A DNA stretch of 16,494 nucleotides from an uncultured Collinsella sp. (lineage in GTDB: Bacteria; Actinomycetota; Coriobacteriia; Coriobacteriales; Coriobacteriaceae), in the NCBI GenBank assembly GCA_900549185.1, contig URNM01000028.1, forward strand, positions 1 to 16,494. Reading direction: 5' to 3'. Under the pieces are notes generated by a model. That model was not told the DNA's origin. It searched no databases and was given only the letters and a program-made list of their open reading frames with translations. The first letter of the stretch is position 1, and each line of letters opens with the position of its first letter. This document shows positions 1-6,862 of the stretch, piece after piece. Position numbers and translations under genes: made by a program.

Positions 1-83
1 GGCGCAGTACACTCTCTTCTTGGGGCATCGCCTTTCCTTCCATTCGTCACCTTCACTACTCCAACGACGAATTCTAGGCGGTG

Positions 84-127
84 CCCCCGCCCTTTCAAGG
101 AAGGGCGGGGGCGGGGCATGCCCCGCC
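84..127. repeat. Two abutting GC-rich palindromes
   Basis: An 11-bp perfect inverted repeat (CCCCCGCCCTT at 84-94 with AAGGGCGGGGG at 101-111, six-base loop) runs directly into a perfect 18-bp palindrome with half-site GGCGGGGCA (110-127). There is no T-tract on either strand, so this is not a standard intrinsic terminator. It could be a REP-like intergenic element or the far end of a transcript from outside the window. The rest of positions 1-277 shows no gene that I can support. Confidence 0.6.
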
Positions 128-195
128 TCTTACACCACATCTCTGCGCGCTACCCCCCTGGCGTCTAAATCGCCTTCTGATGGCATGAAATCGCT

Positions 196-214
196 GTTAC
201 TAAATTGGTAACAG
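196..214. repeat. Small hairpin, possible decayed third repeat copy
   Basis: A perfect 7-bp stem (CTGTTAC with GTAACAG) encloses a 7-base loop. The loop and right arm contain AATTGGTAAC (203-212), which is also found at 321-330 inside the first 88-bp repeat. The stretch about 20 bases further on (TTGCCCACGGG) loosely resembles the tRNA-end part of that repeat. It may be an older and more degraded copy of the same unit. This is inference from short matches only. Confidence 0.3.
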
Positions 215-277
215 TACTCATATTTGCTATTTTTTTGCCCACGGGCCCTTGATTGACAGTGTGATTTTATGCCCTCG

Positions 278-365
278 GGGTTCGAATCCCGGCGCATGGG
301 TAGCAAAAAGCCCGCCACCGAATTGGTAACGGACTTCTCAGATTCTGTGGTGCCCCCAGCGGGAT
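278..365. repeat. Direct repeat copy 1 with tRNA-Glu 3' end remnant
   Basis: This block aligns without gaps to 466-553, about 75 of 88 bases identical, at a constant offset of 188 bp. It contains a T-arm-like sequence (GGGTTCGAATCCC), a decayed copy of the tRNA-Glu terminator (305-336; the stem now has mismatches) and, at 348-365, an exact copy of the last 18 nt of the tRNA-Glu gene read from the minus strand. The tRNA sequence stops abruptly there. The arrangement resembles a scar left by duplication or by integration and excision at a tRNA 3' end. Confidence 0.75.
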
Positions 366-429
366 GTCCGCGTGCGGCTGGCGCCGCCCGCCTTCGCTGC
401 GTCACTTCGCTCCTTGCGTGCTGCGCTGG

Positions 430-447
430 AAAACGCTTCGCGTTTCC
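430..447. repeat. Imperfect hairpin in the spacer between the repeats
   Basis: Within the GC-rich spacer 366-465 the bases around 428-448 form an imperfect hairpin, with a GGAAA...TTTCC outer stem and a CGC-TTC-GCG tip and one bulged base. The spacer has no recognisable coding or tRNA body sequence. Confidence 0.35.
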
Positions 448-465
448 ACAGCTCCGCACCCTGTC

Positions 466-553
466 GGGTTCGAATCCCGGCACATGGATAGCAAAAAGCC
501 CGTCACCGCGAGGGCAACGGGCTTCTCAGTTTAAATGGTGCCCCCAGCGGGAT
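466..553. repeat. Direct repeat copy 2, reaching into tRNA-Glu
   Basis: This is the intact counterpart of 278-365. Its right end (536-553) is the 3' terminal 18 nt of the functional tRNA-Glu gene, its middle is the working tRNA terminator, and its left end carries the T-arm-like GGGTTCGAATCCC. That left-end T-arm has no matching tRNA body upstream, so it is not part of a second complete tRNA gene. Confidence 0.75.
493..524 (-). terminator. Intrinsic terminator of tRNA-Glu
   Basis: Read on the minus strand, an 8-bp stem (AAGCCCGT with ACGGGCTT; plus-strand 496-503 and 517-524) is followed by a run of five T. It begins 12 bases after the tRNA CCA end, the expected place for a rho-independent stop of a single-gene tRNA transcript. 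Confidence 0.85.
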
Positions 554-612
554 TCGAACCCGCGATATCCACCTTGAAAGGGTGGCGTCCTTGGCCGCTA
601 GACGATGGGGAC
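536..612 (-). tRNA. tRNA-Glu (anticodon UUC)
   Basis: The minus strand folds into a full cloverleaf. The acceptor is GTCCCCA with TGGGGGC (one G-T pair). The D-stem is GTCT/GGAC. The anticodon stem CCACC/GGTGG holds loop CTTTCAA, giving anticodon TTC. The variable loop has five bases, and the T-arm is GCGGG-TTCGAAT-CCCGC. The CCA end is encoded. It closely resembles other bacterial tRNA-Glu genes. A good terminator follows, and an extended -10 box lies just upstream. The last 18 nt recur at 348-365, so this gene is probably a recombination or integration target. Confidence 0.97.
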
Positions 613-622
613 AGCGGGAAAG

Positions 623-631
623 AGTATAGCA
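623..631 (-). promoter_or_regulatory. Extended -10 promoter of tRNA-Glu
   Basis: On the minus strand TGCTATACT, an extended -10 box (TGn plus TATACT), ends about 10 bases before the tRNA 5' end. No good -35 hexamer lies 16-18 bases upstream, which is consistent with an extended -10 promoter. Confidence 0.6.
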
Positions 632-672
632 GACTTTTTTGCCGGCGCGTATATCGTTGGCAAACTGGAAAA

Positions 673-704
673 CCACCACAAAGGTGCCTGTCCCTTTGTG
701 GTGG
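673..704. terminator. Hairpin after murT-gatD (terminator or REP-like)
   Basis: A perfect 12-bp inverted repeat (CCACCACAAAGG with CCTTTGTGGTGG, eight-base loop) starts seven bases beyond the MurT-GatD stop codon. On the minus strand it is followed by TTTT, so it can act as an intrinsic terminator. Its core, read on the minus strand as CAAAGGGACAGG...CTTTG, resembles the hairpin at 8017-8045. That suggests it belongs to a dispersed repeat family and was recruited as a terminator. Confidence 0.7.
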
Positions 705-711
705 CGGGGCG

Positions 712-2889
712 TTAGGGGAGGAGCTTCATGGCGGCGTCGTGGGCGGCGTGCTCGTAGGTGTCGTCGAGGGGCTTGAGCGGCAGCAGGGCTGTGGCCTGCG
801 CATCGCCGCGGCGCTCGAGGGCGTGGGCGATGAGCCAGTCGGCGAGTTCAGGGTTCTTGGGTAGCGCTGGTCCGTGCAGGTACGTGCCGATGACGCCCTT
901 GTAGATGATGCCCTCAAAGCCATCGTCGCCGTTGTTGCCGGTGCCCGCAACGACGGACGTTCCGAGCGGCGTGGCCTCTGTATCGAGCAGGGTGCGGCCG
1001 CCGTGGTTCTCGAATCCCACAAAGGGCTCAGACGCCAGGTCGGTCTTGACGGCGACGTTGCCGATCAGGCGGTCGGAGCCGCGTACAGTTTCGGCGGCAA
1101 TGACGCCCAGACCATCAATGCGATTTTCGCCCATATAGTACGAACGGCCGAGCAGCTGATAGCTGCCGCAGATAGCGAGCAGCGAACCGCCGTCCTCAAC
1201 ATAGGCTGCAACCTTGTCTTTTTGAGCGAGTAGCTCGTGTGCCACAGCCAACTGATCGCGGTCGGAGCCGCCGCCCATCATGACGATATCGGCATGATGC
1301 AGATCGAGCGCCTCGCCCATGCGGACCTCATCCACGCGAACGGGGATGCCGCGCCAGGCGCAGCGGCGCTCGAGGGCGATGACGTTGCCGCCGTCGCCGT
1401 AGAGGTTGAGGGCATCGGGGTACAGATAGACGATGCGCAGGGGGCGCGAAAGCTCGACCGGCGCAATATCGGTGGGGACAGCGCTACCATCGGCGCGCGT
1501 TACGGCGTGGGAGGCAACCGAGCTTGCATCGTCGTCTTTAAGCCCGTCGAGCTCCTTGACCAGCGGCGGGAAGGCCGTGTAGTTGGCGACGGCGTAGAAA
1601 GTGTCGCCAGCCTCCTCGTCTGCCACGGCGCCAATCGCCTGCTCGATATTCGAGATGATGGCGGCGTCGATGCCGGCGTACTTGAGGCGTACCTGCATAT
1701 CGTGCGCGCGCGTGCCGCCAGCAAAGGCGACAAGCCCCGTTGTGTCGGCGATGCGCTCAAAGTCGACGTCGTAGATCCAGGAGACATCGTGGCCGTCGGC
1801 GTCGTTGTCGTTCAGGAAAAAGGCGCAGAGCCTGCCACCTGCTGTTTTAATGGACTGGATTTGTCGATCGAAGCCTACGGGATTTTTGGCCAGATTGGCC
1901 TCGACGGTTCGGCCGGCGATATTCCAACGGCCCATGCGACCACCTGCTGGCACGTAGGCGTCGAGCGTGGGCTGCAGGTGAGCTGCGTCCACGCCCAGCT
2001 CGCGCGCCGCAAAGAAGGCGGCGGCAACGTTGTAGACCATATACAGGCCGTTGTAGCGCGTGGCGATGTGTACGGCAGCCGCGTCGGGCGCAGATCCAAA
2101 GACCAGGTCAAAGCCGTAGCCGTCGCATCCGAGCTCCACGCCCGTCACGCGACGGACAAGTGCAGGGCGGGCCCAGCCGCACGAGGGGCAATGGTATGCG
2201 CCAAGCTGTCCGTACTGCACATAGTCGTACTCCAACGGTGCGTTGCACTGTGAGCAAAAACGCGAGTCGCTAATGCGGTCGGACTCGGTGTTGGTGGCGC
2301 CGTCGATGCCAAAGGCGATGCTTGCATTGGGAACGCGCGCGGCGATCGCGGCACACAGCGGGTCGTCGGCGTTATAGATGAGCGTCGTTGCCGGCGAAAG
2401 CTCCAACGCATGGGCGATGACGTCTTGGGTATGGTCGATCTCGCCGTAGCGATCCAGCTGGTCACGGAACAGGTTGAGCAGCACAAAGTAGGTCGGCTTG
2501 AGCTTGGGCAGAACGCGTACGGTGTAGAGCTCGTCGCACTCAAAAACGCCCACGCGCTTGCCGCTGTCGACACGCTTAAGACCGCTGCGGGCCTCGAGCA
2601 GAGCACCCACCACACCGGGCTCCATATTGTTGCCGGCACGGTTGCACACCACGGTAGCACCGCTGGCAGCAACGGCGTCGGCGATGAGGTTGGATGTGGT
2701 GGTCTTGCCATTAGTACCGGTGATCACCACGCTGCGGTCGACCAGGCTCGCGAGGTCGCTTAGCAGCTCGGGGTCGATCTTCATGGCGATGCGGCCGGGA
2801 AGCACGCCACCCTGGCGTTTGAGGACAGAGCGCAGTCCCCAGCGGGCGATATCGCTCGAGGTGCAGGCGAGAGATGAGCGGAGGTTCAT
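712..2889 (-). CDS. murT-gatD: Fused MurT-GatD lipid II isoglutaminyl synthase
   Basis: A single 725-residue protein carries both subunits of the enzyme that amidates the alpha-carboxyl of D-Glu in the peptidoglycan stem peptide of lipid II, using glutamine ammonia and ATP at the cytoplasmic membrane face. Residues 1 to about 450 are MurT: Mur-ligase P-loop GTNGKTTT (58-65), zinc-ribbon cysteines 212, 215, 234 and 237, and the C-terminal signature DNDADGHDVSW (361-371) with its conserved acidic residues. A charged, Ala-rich linker (about 450-483) joins GatD: NLYGDGGN (495-502), GGGSDRDQ, nucleophile Cys574 in LAICGSYQ, and catalytic His672 in GTYLHGPALPKN. The order matches the separate murT-gatD operon of Staphylococcus aureus. 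The start at 2889 keeps the conserved MurT N-terminus, with AGGA nine bases upstream. It is the last gene of an operon, 45 bp after the helical-repeat gene. Identification is very confident. How widespread the fusion is remains unknown to me. Confidence 0.95.
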   Translation of the reverse strand: MNLRSSLACTSSDIARWGLRSVLKRQGGVLPGRIAMKIDPELLSDLASLVDRSVVITGTNGKTTTSNLIADAVAASGATVVCNRAGNNMEPGVVGALLEARSGLKRVDSGKRVGVFECDELYTVRVLPKLKPTYFVLLNLFRDQLDRYGEIDHTQDVIAHALELSPATTLIYNADDPLCAAIAARVPNASIAFGIDGATNTESDRISDSRFCSQCNAPLEYDYVQYGQLGAYHCPSCGWARPALVRRVTGVELGCDGYGFDLVFGSAPDAAAVHIATRYNGLYMVYNVAAAFFAARELGVDAAHLQPTLDAYVPAGGRMGRWNIAGRTVEANLAKNPVGFDRQIQSIKTAGGRLCAFFLNDNDADGHDVSWIYDVDFERIADTTGLVAFAGGTRAHDMQVRLKYAGIDAAIISNIEQAIGAVADEEAGDTFYAVANYTAFPPLVKELDGLKDDDASSVASHAVTRADGSAVPTDIAPVELSRPLRIVYLYPDALNLYGDGGNVIALERRCAWRGIPVRVDEVRMGEALDLHHADIVMMGGGSDRDQLAVAHELLAQKDKVAAYVEDGGSLLAICGSYQLLGRSYYMGENRIDGLGVIAAETVRGSDRLIGNVAVKTDLASEPFVGFENHGGRTLLDTEATPLGTSVVAGTGNNGDDGFEGIIYKGVIGTYLHGPALPKNPELADWLIAHALERRGDAQATALLPLKPLDDTYEHAAHDAAMKLLP

Positions 2890-2934
2890 GAAGCCGTTCC
2901 TAACATAGATGACATGGTCGGGGCGATCGCGTCG

Positions 2935-3978
2935 CTAAAAGCCGTAGCGGCGCGCAAATTCCTGGGCAAGCTGCGATACATCTTCGCAGGCGTTGGCCCA
3001 GGGGGCAAAGTCGGGGGTGTCCGAGATAATGCCGTCGGCTTCCCAAACCGCCTGGTGCGAGAGGTCCCAGGGGTCGCGTGGCTCGGGTCGGCAGGGAAGG
3101 TACGGCGTCTGGTACATGGGGTTCAGCAAGAAGAACGCGCCGCCCTCGCAACGGTTAGCGAACTCACGTAGCGCGCGTGTCGCCGGGCGCATCTTGTTTG
3201 TTTTGAACAGCAGGATCGTGCGGGCGAGCAGGTACCAGGGGGAGTTCTCGAGGGTATCGGCCCCCATCTGTTCCTCGAGCTGATGCGCCAGGGCAAAAAA
3301 ACCGTCCTGGTCTTCCAAGCGGGCGAGGGCGAGCAACACGGTGCCGGCAGCTCGGGTGGGATAACCTTCTGCCTTAAGGACGCGGCGGGCGTAGTTGGCA
3401 GCGGCGCGGTAACGAGCGCTCGCCATGCACAGCTGCGAGATGGCCTCGAGCGTGTGGAGCCACCCGATAAGCGCCGGCTCGCTCACGGTAAGGTCTGCTG
3501 CGGTGACACCGTCGGCCAAAACACTATTAGCCCAGTAGTGCGGGGCCTCCATATCAAACCCGGGCACGCTCTGTTGCAGGTAGTCGGCCGTGCTCGCCTC
3601 GAGCTTCATCAGGTCGCCCAGGCAGGCATCGACGGGAGTGTCGGCCAAGATGATAGCGAGCAGCTGCGCATCGACGGCAAGTGCATCGACGCGGACGATC
3701 TTGAGCAGCTCATCGCGCATATCGTCGAACAGACGGTTGCGCGTCTGCTCAAACTCCTCGTCGCTGCCCATGTCTTCGATGCGACGAAGCTCGTCAAGCA
3801 AATGACGATGAACGCCGGCATAGGACAGCAGCGCTTGGGCATGTTCGGTTTGCGCATACTTGTGAGGGTTTGCGCTGATGTCGTTATGGACAAGCTCGCG
3901 TGCTGCATCGGTGAGTTCGGGGTGCGATGCCAGATAGGTGCGCTCCAGATAGGCGGGGATGTAGACGCTCGGATCCAT
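2935..3978 (-). CDS. Helical-repeat (TPR-like) protein, paralogue B
   Basis: A 347-residue soluble protein of unknown function. It has no signal peptide or membrane segment, is Ala/Leu-rich, and shows paired amphipathic helices typical of tetratricopeptide-like repeats, for example around 195-240 (ARYRAAANYARRVLKAEG, then LLALARLEDQDGFFALAHQLEEQ). It is a paralogue of the gene directly upstream: SPWYLLARTILLFKTNKMRPATRALREF lines up in position and pattern with DPWTLIALMSVAWRELDYEGAEHYLRIL there. Both proteins end in a region with aromatic and proline residues. Its ATG overlaps the upstream stop codon by one base (TAATG), so translation is probably coupled. The MurT-GatD gene follows in the same operon. 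A scaffolding role is likely from the fold, but no specific function can be given. Confidence 0.85.
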   Translation of the reverse strand: MDPSVYIPAYLERTYLASHPELTDAARELVHNDISANPHKYAQTEHAQALLSYAGVHRHLLDELRRIEDMGSDEEFEQTRNRLFDDMRDELLKIVRVDALAVDAQLLAIILADTPVDACLGDLMKLEASTADYLQQSVPGFDMEAPHYWANSVLADGVTAADLTVSEPALIGWLHTLEAISQLCMASARYRAAANYARRVLKAEGYPTRAAGTVLLALARLEDQDGFFALAHQLEEQMGADTLENSPWYLLARTILLFKTNKMRPATRALREFANRCEGGAFFLLNPMYQTPYLPCRPEPRDPWDLSHQAVWEADGIISDTPDFAPWANACEDVSQLAQEFARRYGF

Positions 3979-5054
3979 TAGAGGTCTCCTCCCTTAAACG
4001 GCAATCCCTGTTCGGCCGCGCGCAGGATTCGTTCGTCGATCTGGGAGCGCACGATGTCGTTGGTGGCGACCCAGGCGGCAAAGCTGGCGTTGTCGGGCGC
4101 GCCTAGGCCCTCCTGCAGCACCGGCGTCGCCTCGGACAGGGCAAGGACAAGCTCATCGGTGGAGCCCGGACCTACGTTGACGCGCGCATAGACGCCATCG
4201 GGAAACTCGGTTTGGAAGTAGAGCGCCTCGGCTGCGTGCGGGCATGAGCGCACCAGGATGCGCAGGTAGTGTTCGGCGCCCTCGTAATCCAGCTCGCGCC
4301 AGGCAACGCTCATCAACGCGATGAGCGTCCACGGGTCCAGGTCGCGCTCTGCGTCCTTGGGACGGCGGCGCAGCGGCGTGTTGGCAAGATAGGGCACGGA
4401 GTGGGCGGAACGAAAACGCTTGAGCTCCTCGGCAGGGTATTCGAGCTTTGCCATGGCAAGCATCGCAGTATGGCGGACGCCGGCGGGGTCGTTGGGCGCA
4501 AAGTCCAGGCTGCGATTCGCGGCATCCAGCGACATGCGGTAGCGGCCGCTAATGAGCGCGCGCGATGCCAAGGCGGCAAGCCAGCGCAGGTAGGGACGGC
4601 GGGTCAGGTCGCCTGCGGCCTCACGCTCGTAGGGGTCCTGTGCCGAGGCAATCTTGAGCGCCAGATCGTGCTCCACCTCGTCGCACTTGGAAACCAGATA
4701 CTGTACGTATTCCTCGTTGGATTCGGCGGTGAGCGCCGTCAGCATGCGCTGGGCATCCCAGTTGGCCGGATCGAGCGCGGCTGCCTCGCGGAGCATGTTC
4801 TCGGCTGCGGCTTCTTCTTGCTCTGCCTGGGCGTCGTCGGGGATAAAGGGGATGCGGTAGTCGACAGCCTCGACGACCTTGGCAATCAGATGCCCAGCTC
4901 GGTCGCGGTCGTGCACGATGAGCGGTGCGGGGTTGCGGGTGAATTGCTCCATCAGACGCTCGACGGCGGGGCCGTCGGTGAGTGGAATATTGTCGCGGCG
5001 CAAGGCCTCAAGAACGAGGCGATGGCAATCCTCTTGAATGGGGTCGAATGCCAT
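3978..5054 (-). CDS. Helical-repeat (TPR-like) protein, paralogue A
   Basis: A 358-residue soluble protein of unknown function and first gene of the operon. The start at 5054 (MAFDPIQEDC) has AAGGAGG four bases upstream; an in-frame ATG at 5084 would place that ribosome site inside the gene, so it is rejected. The N-terminal 80 residues are acidic and helical. From about residue 85 there are TPR-like helix pairs, including AENMLREAAALDPANWDAQ and GRYRMSLDAANRSLDFAPNDP, whose spacing of small and bulky residues fits TPR helices A and B. Its C-terminal half aligns with paralogue B. A possible -10 box (TATAGA, 5091-5096, minus strand) lies about 40 bases upstream, without a clear -35. The gene ends one base into the next start, so the two proteins are probably made in equal amounts and may form a hetero-complex (inference). 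Confidence 0.85.
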   Translation of the reverse strand: MAFDPIQEDCHRLVLEALRRDNIPLTDGPAVERLMEQFTRNPAPLIVHDRDRAGHLIAKVVEAVDYRIPFIPDDAQAEQEEAAAENMLREAAALDPANWDAQRMLTALTAESNEEYVQYLVSKCDEVEHDLALKIASAQDPYEREAAGDLTRRPYLRWLAALASRALISGRYRMSLDAANRSLDFAPNDPAGVRHTAMLAMAKLEYPAEELKRFRSAHSVPYLANTPLRRRPKDAERDLDPWTLIALMSVAWRELDYEGAEHYLRILVRSCPHAAEALYFQTEFPDGVYARVNVGPGSTDELVLALSEATPVLQEGLGAPDNASFAAWVATNDIVRSQIDERILRAAEQGLPFKGGDL

Positions 5055-5133
5055 GGGGCCTCCTTTGCTGCGGTTAGGGTTCAAATCATCTCTATATAAG
5101 GTTCTAGTTTACCCGCATGTGGCACACCGGGGG

Positions 5134-5181
5134 TGTCGCACTTGGACTTGCACCTTTGCACCACGAAGACGGATGTCGCAC
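5134..5181. repeat. Short direct repeats in the 5055-5555 gap
   Basis: TGTCGCAC occurs at 5134 and again at 5174 (40-bp spacing), each near a C(A)C(C)TTGGAC-like string. No believable gene occupies 5055-5555: the open frames on either strand lack ribosome sites and recognisable protein features. These repeats may be binding sites for a regulator of either flanking operon, or chance. Confidence 0.3.
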
Positions 5182-5303
5182 AAATGTCGGCACCTTGGAC
5201 GACCGAGTGGTATCACAGTGCCGTAAACGGTCGATTTTTGGCGGCGAACGGGGCACATTTTGGAGGGGCACAGTCCTGCCCGGGATATGTGGTCAACCCT
5301 GAT

Positions 5304-5369
5304 AAAACGTTTGCCCAGCTTGGGAGTATGAATGCCCCACAAGGGTCTTTAGGGATAGAAAAAACGTTT
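5304..5369. promoter_or_regulatory. Repeated AAAACGTTT motif upstream of alcohol dehydrogenase
   Basis: AAAACGTTT appears at 5304-5312 and 5361-5369, with a weaker variant (GAGACGTTT) at 5437-5445. Each is nearly self-complementary, as expected for an operator half-pair, and the first two partly resemble catabolite-response (cre-type) sites centred on CG. They lie 110-250 bases before the alcohol dehydrogenase start. A regulatory role is inference. Confidence 0.35.
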
Positions 5370-5488
5370 CACCATTATCGGCTTTAGGTGAATAACTGAC
5401 CAACCAGAACGGTAAAATAATGTTTGTCTGAGCGTTGAGACGTTTGGACATCGCGCATTGTCATCGCCGGCAACGCGCAAACCGGTCC

Positions 5489-5515
5489 TAACGGAGCCAA
5501 TTGGGTGCTCCGTTA
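5489..5515 (+). promoter_or_regulatory. Leader hairpin before alcohol dehydrogenase
   Basis: A perfect 9-bp stem (TAACGGAGC with GCTCCGTTA, nine-base loop) ends 40 bases before the start codon. There is no T-run after it, so it is not a terminator. It may stabilise the mRNA 5' end of what looks like a highly expressed gene. Confidence 0.5.
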
Positions 5516-5555
5516 TATACGCAAGTCTAAGAGGGGCTTGTTTAGGAGGCACAGT

Positions 5556-6779
5556 ATGGGACGTTTTACCAATCCTCGCGATCTGTACTTTGGTGAGGGC
5601 GCTCGCCACGAGGTGAAGAACCTCAAGGGCAAGAAGGCCATCATCGTTTCTGGCGGCAGCTCTATGCGCCGCGGCGGGTTCCTGCAGGACGTTGAGGCCG
5701 ACCTTAAGGAAGGCGGTTTCGAGGTCAAGCTGTTCGAGGGCGTCGAGTCCGACCCGTCCATCGAGACGGTCATGAAGGGCGCCGAGGCCATGCGCGAGTT
5801 CGAGCCCGACTGGATTATCGCCATCGGCGGCGGCTCGCCCATCGATGCCGCTAAGGCCATGTGGGTCTTCTACGAGTATCCCGAGGAGTCCTTCGATAAC
5901 ATCATCCAGCCGTTCAGCTTCCCCGAGCTGCGTCAGAAGGCTCACTTCTGCGCTATCTCCTCTACCTCCGGCACCGCTACCGAGGTCACTGCCTTCTCCG
6001 TCATCACCGACTACGCCAAGGGCATCAAGTACCCGCTGGCCGACTTCAACATCACTCCTGATGTCGCCATCGTCGACCCCGAGCTCACCTACACCATGCC
6101 CGCCAAGCTGTGCGCTCATACCGGCATGGACGCTCTGACCCACTGCATGGAGGCCTACGTTTCCACCTGCGCCTCTATGTTCACCGACGCCAACGCTCTG
6201 CACGGCATCCGCGAGATCGTCGAGTGGCTGCCCAAGTCCTATGCTGGCGACCATGAGGCCCGTCAGCACATGCACGAGGCTCAGTGCATCGCCGGTATCG
6301 CCTTCTCCTCGGGCCTGCTCGGCATCGTTCACTCCATGGCTCACAAGACCGGTGCAGCCTTTGAGAACGGTCACATCATCCACGGTGCTGCTAACGCCAT
6401 GTACCTGGGCAAGGTCATCCAGTGGAACTCCAAGGACCCGCGTGCTGCCGAGCGTTATGCATACGTGGCCAAGGAGATCCTGCACCTTCCTGGCGAGACC
6501 AACGAGGAGCTCATCGCTGCGCTCGTCCAGAAGATCCGCGACCTCAACGACCAGCTCAACATTCCGCAGTCCATCAAGGATTACGCGAATGGTGGCGTGA
6601 AGGTCGACGCCGAGAACCCGCAGATGGTTTCCGAGGAGGAGTTCCTCGCCAAGCTGCCCGAGATCGCCGCGAACGCCGAGCAGGACGCCTGCACGCCCGA
6701 GAACCCGCGTGAGACCAAGGCTGCCGACTTCGAGAAGATTCTCAAGGCCTGCTACTACGACACCGACATCGATTTCTAA
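5556..6779 (+). CDS. Iron-containing alcohol dehydrogenase (AdhE C-terminal type)
   Basis: A 407-residue stand-alone enzyme that reduces an aldehyde to an alcohol (or the reverse) with NAD(P)H. It closely resembles the C-terminal domain of AdhE and clostridial butanol dehydrogenases. Visible motifs are GGGSPIDAAK (91-100) for nucleotide binding, SSTSGTATEVTAF (135-147), TPDVAIVDPEL (167-177), and the metal ligands Asp192 and His196 in MDALTHCMEAY, His259/His263 in VHSMAHK, and His276 in IIHGAANA. AGGAGG six bases before 5556 fixes the start; the frame is open upstream to 5505, but without a ribosome site. Lysine codons are almost all AAG, which suggests high expression, consistent with a main ethanol-forming fermentation enzyme. 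A strong terminator follows, so it is probably transcribed alone. The exact substrate cannot be read from the sequence. Confidence 0.93.
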   Translation: MGRFTNPRDLYFGEGARHEVKNLKGKKAIIVSGGSSMRRGGFLQDVEADLKEGGFEVKLFEGVESDPSIETVMKGAEAMREFEPDWIIAIGGGSPIDAAKAMWVFYEYPEESFDNIIQPFSFPELRQKAHFCAISSTSGTATEVTAFSVITDYAKGIKYPLADFNITPDVAIVDPELTYTMPAKLCAHTGMDALTHCMEAYVSTCASMFTDANALHGIREIVEWLPKSYAGDHEARQHMHEAQCIAGIAFSSGLLGIVHSMAHKTGAAFENGHIIHGAANAMYLGKVIQWNSKDPRAAERYAYVAKEILHLPGETNEELIAALVQKIRDLNDQLNIPQSIKDYANGGVKVDAENPQMVSEEEFLAKLPEIAANAEQDACTPENPRETKAADFEKILKACYYDTDIDF

Positions 6780-6800
6780 TCGACTCTTGTTATCGTAACG

Positions 6801-6846
6801 AGGGGCTCCGCACGTATCTGTACGGAGCCCCTTTCTTTTTTCTTTT
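6801..6846 (+). terminator. Intrinsic terminator of alcohol dehydrogenase gene
   Basis: A 10-bp stem (AGGGGCTCCG, 6801-6810, with CGGAGCCCCT, 6823-6832) is followed by a T-rich tract. It starts 21 bases after the stop codon and separates this gene from gldA. Confidence 0.92.
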
Positions 6847-6862
6847 AGAGAATGGGATAGTT

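Noticed and set aside
456..488. Possible second tRNA gene on the plus strand around the GGGTTCGAATCCC T-arm
   Set aside because: No anticodon arm, D-arm or matching acceptor sequence (CCATGTG expected) upstream, and no CCA. Only the T-arm-like part is present.
130..577. Short open frames over the tRNA-end repeats
   Set aside because: They run through tRNA and terminator sequences on both strands and have no ribosome sites.
1237..2253. 338-codon plus-strand frame antisense to murT-gatD
   Set aside because: No ribosome site and no recognisable motif. The opposite strand has complete MurT and GatD signatures.
5349..6485. 378-codon minus-strand frame over the alcohol dehydrogenase
   Set aside because: Shadow of a highly codon-biased gene. 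It has no start signal, and its composition is typical of antisense reading.
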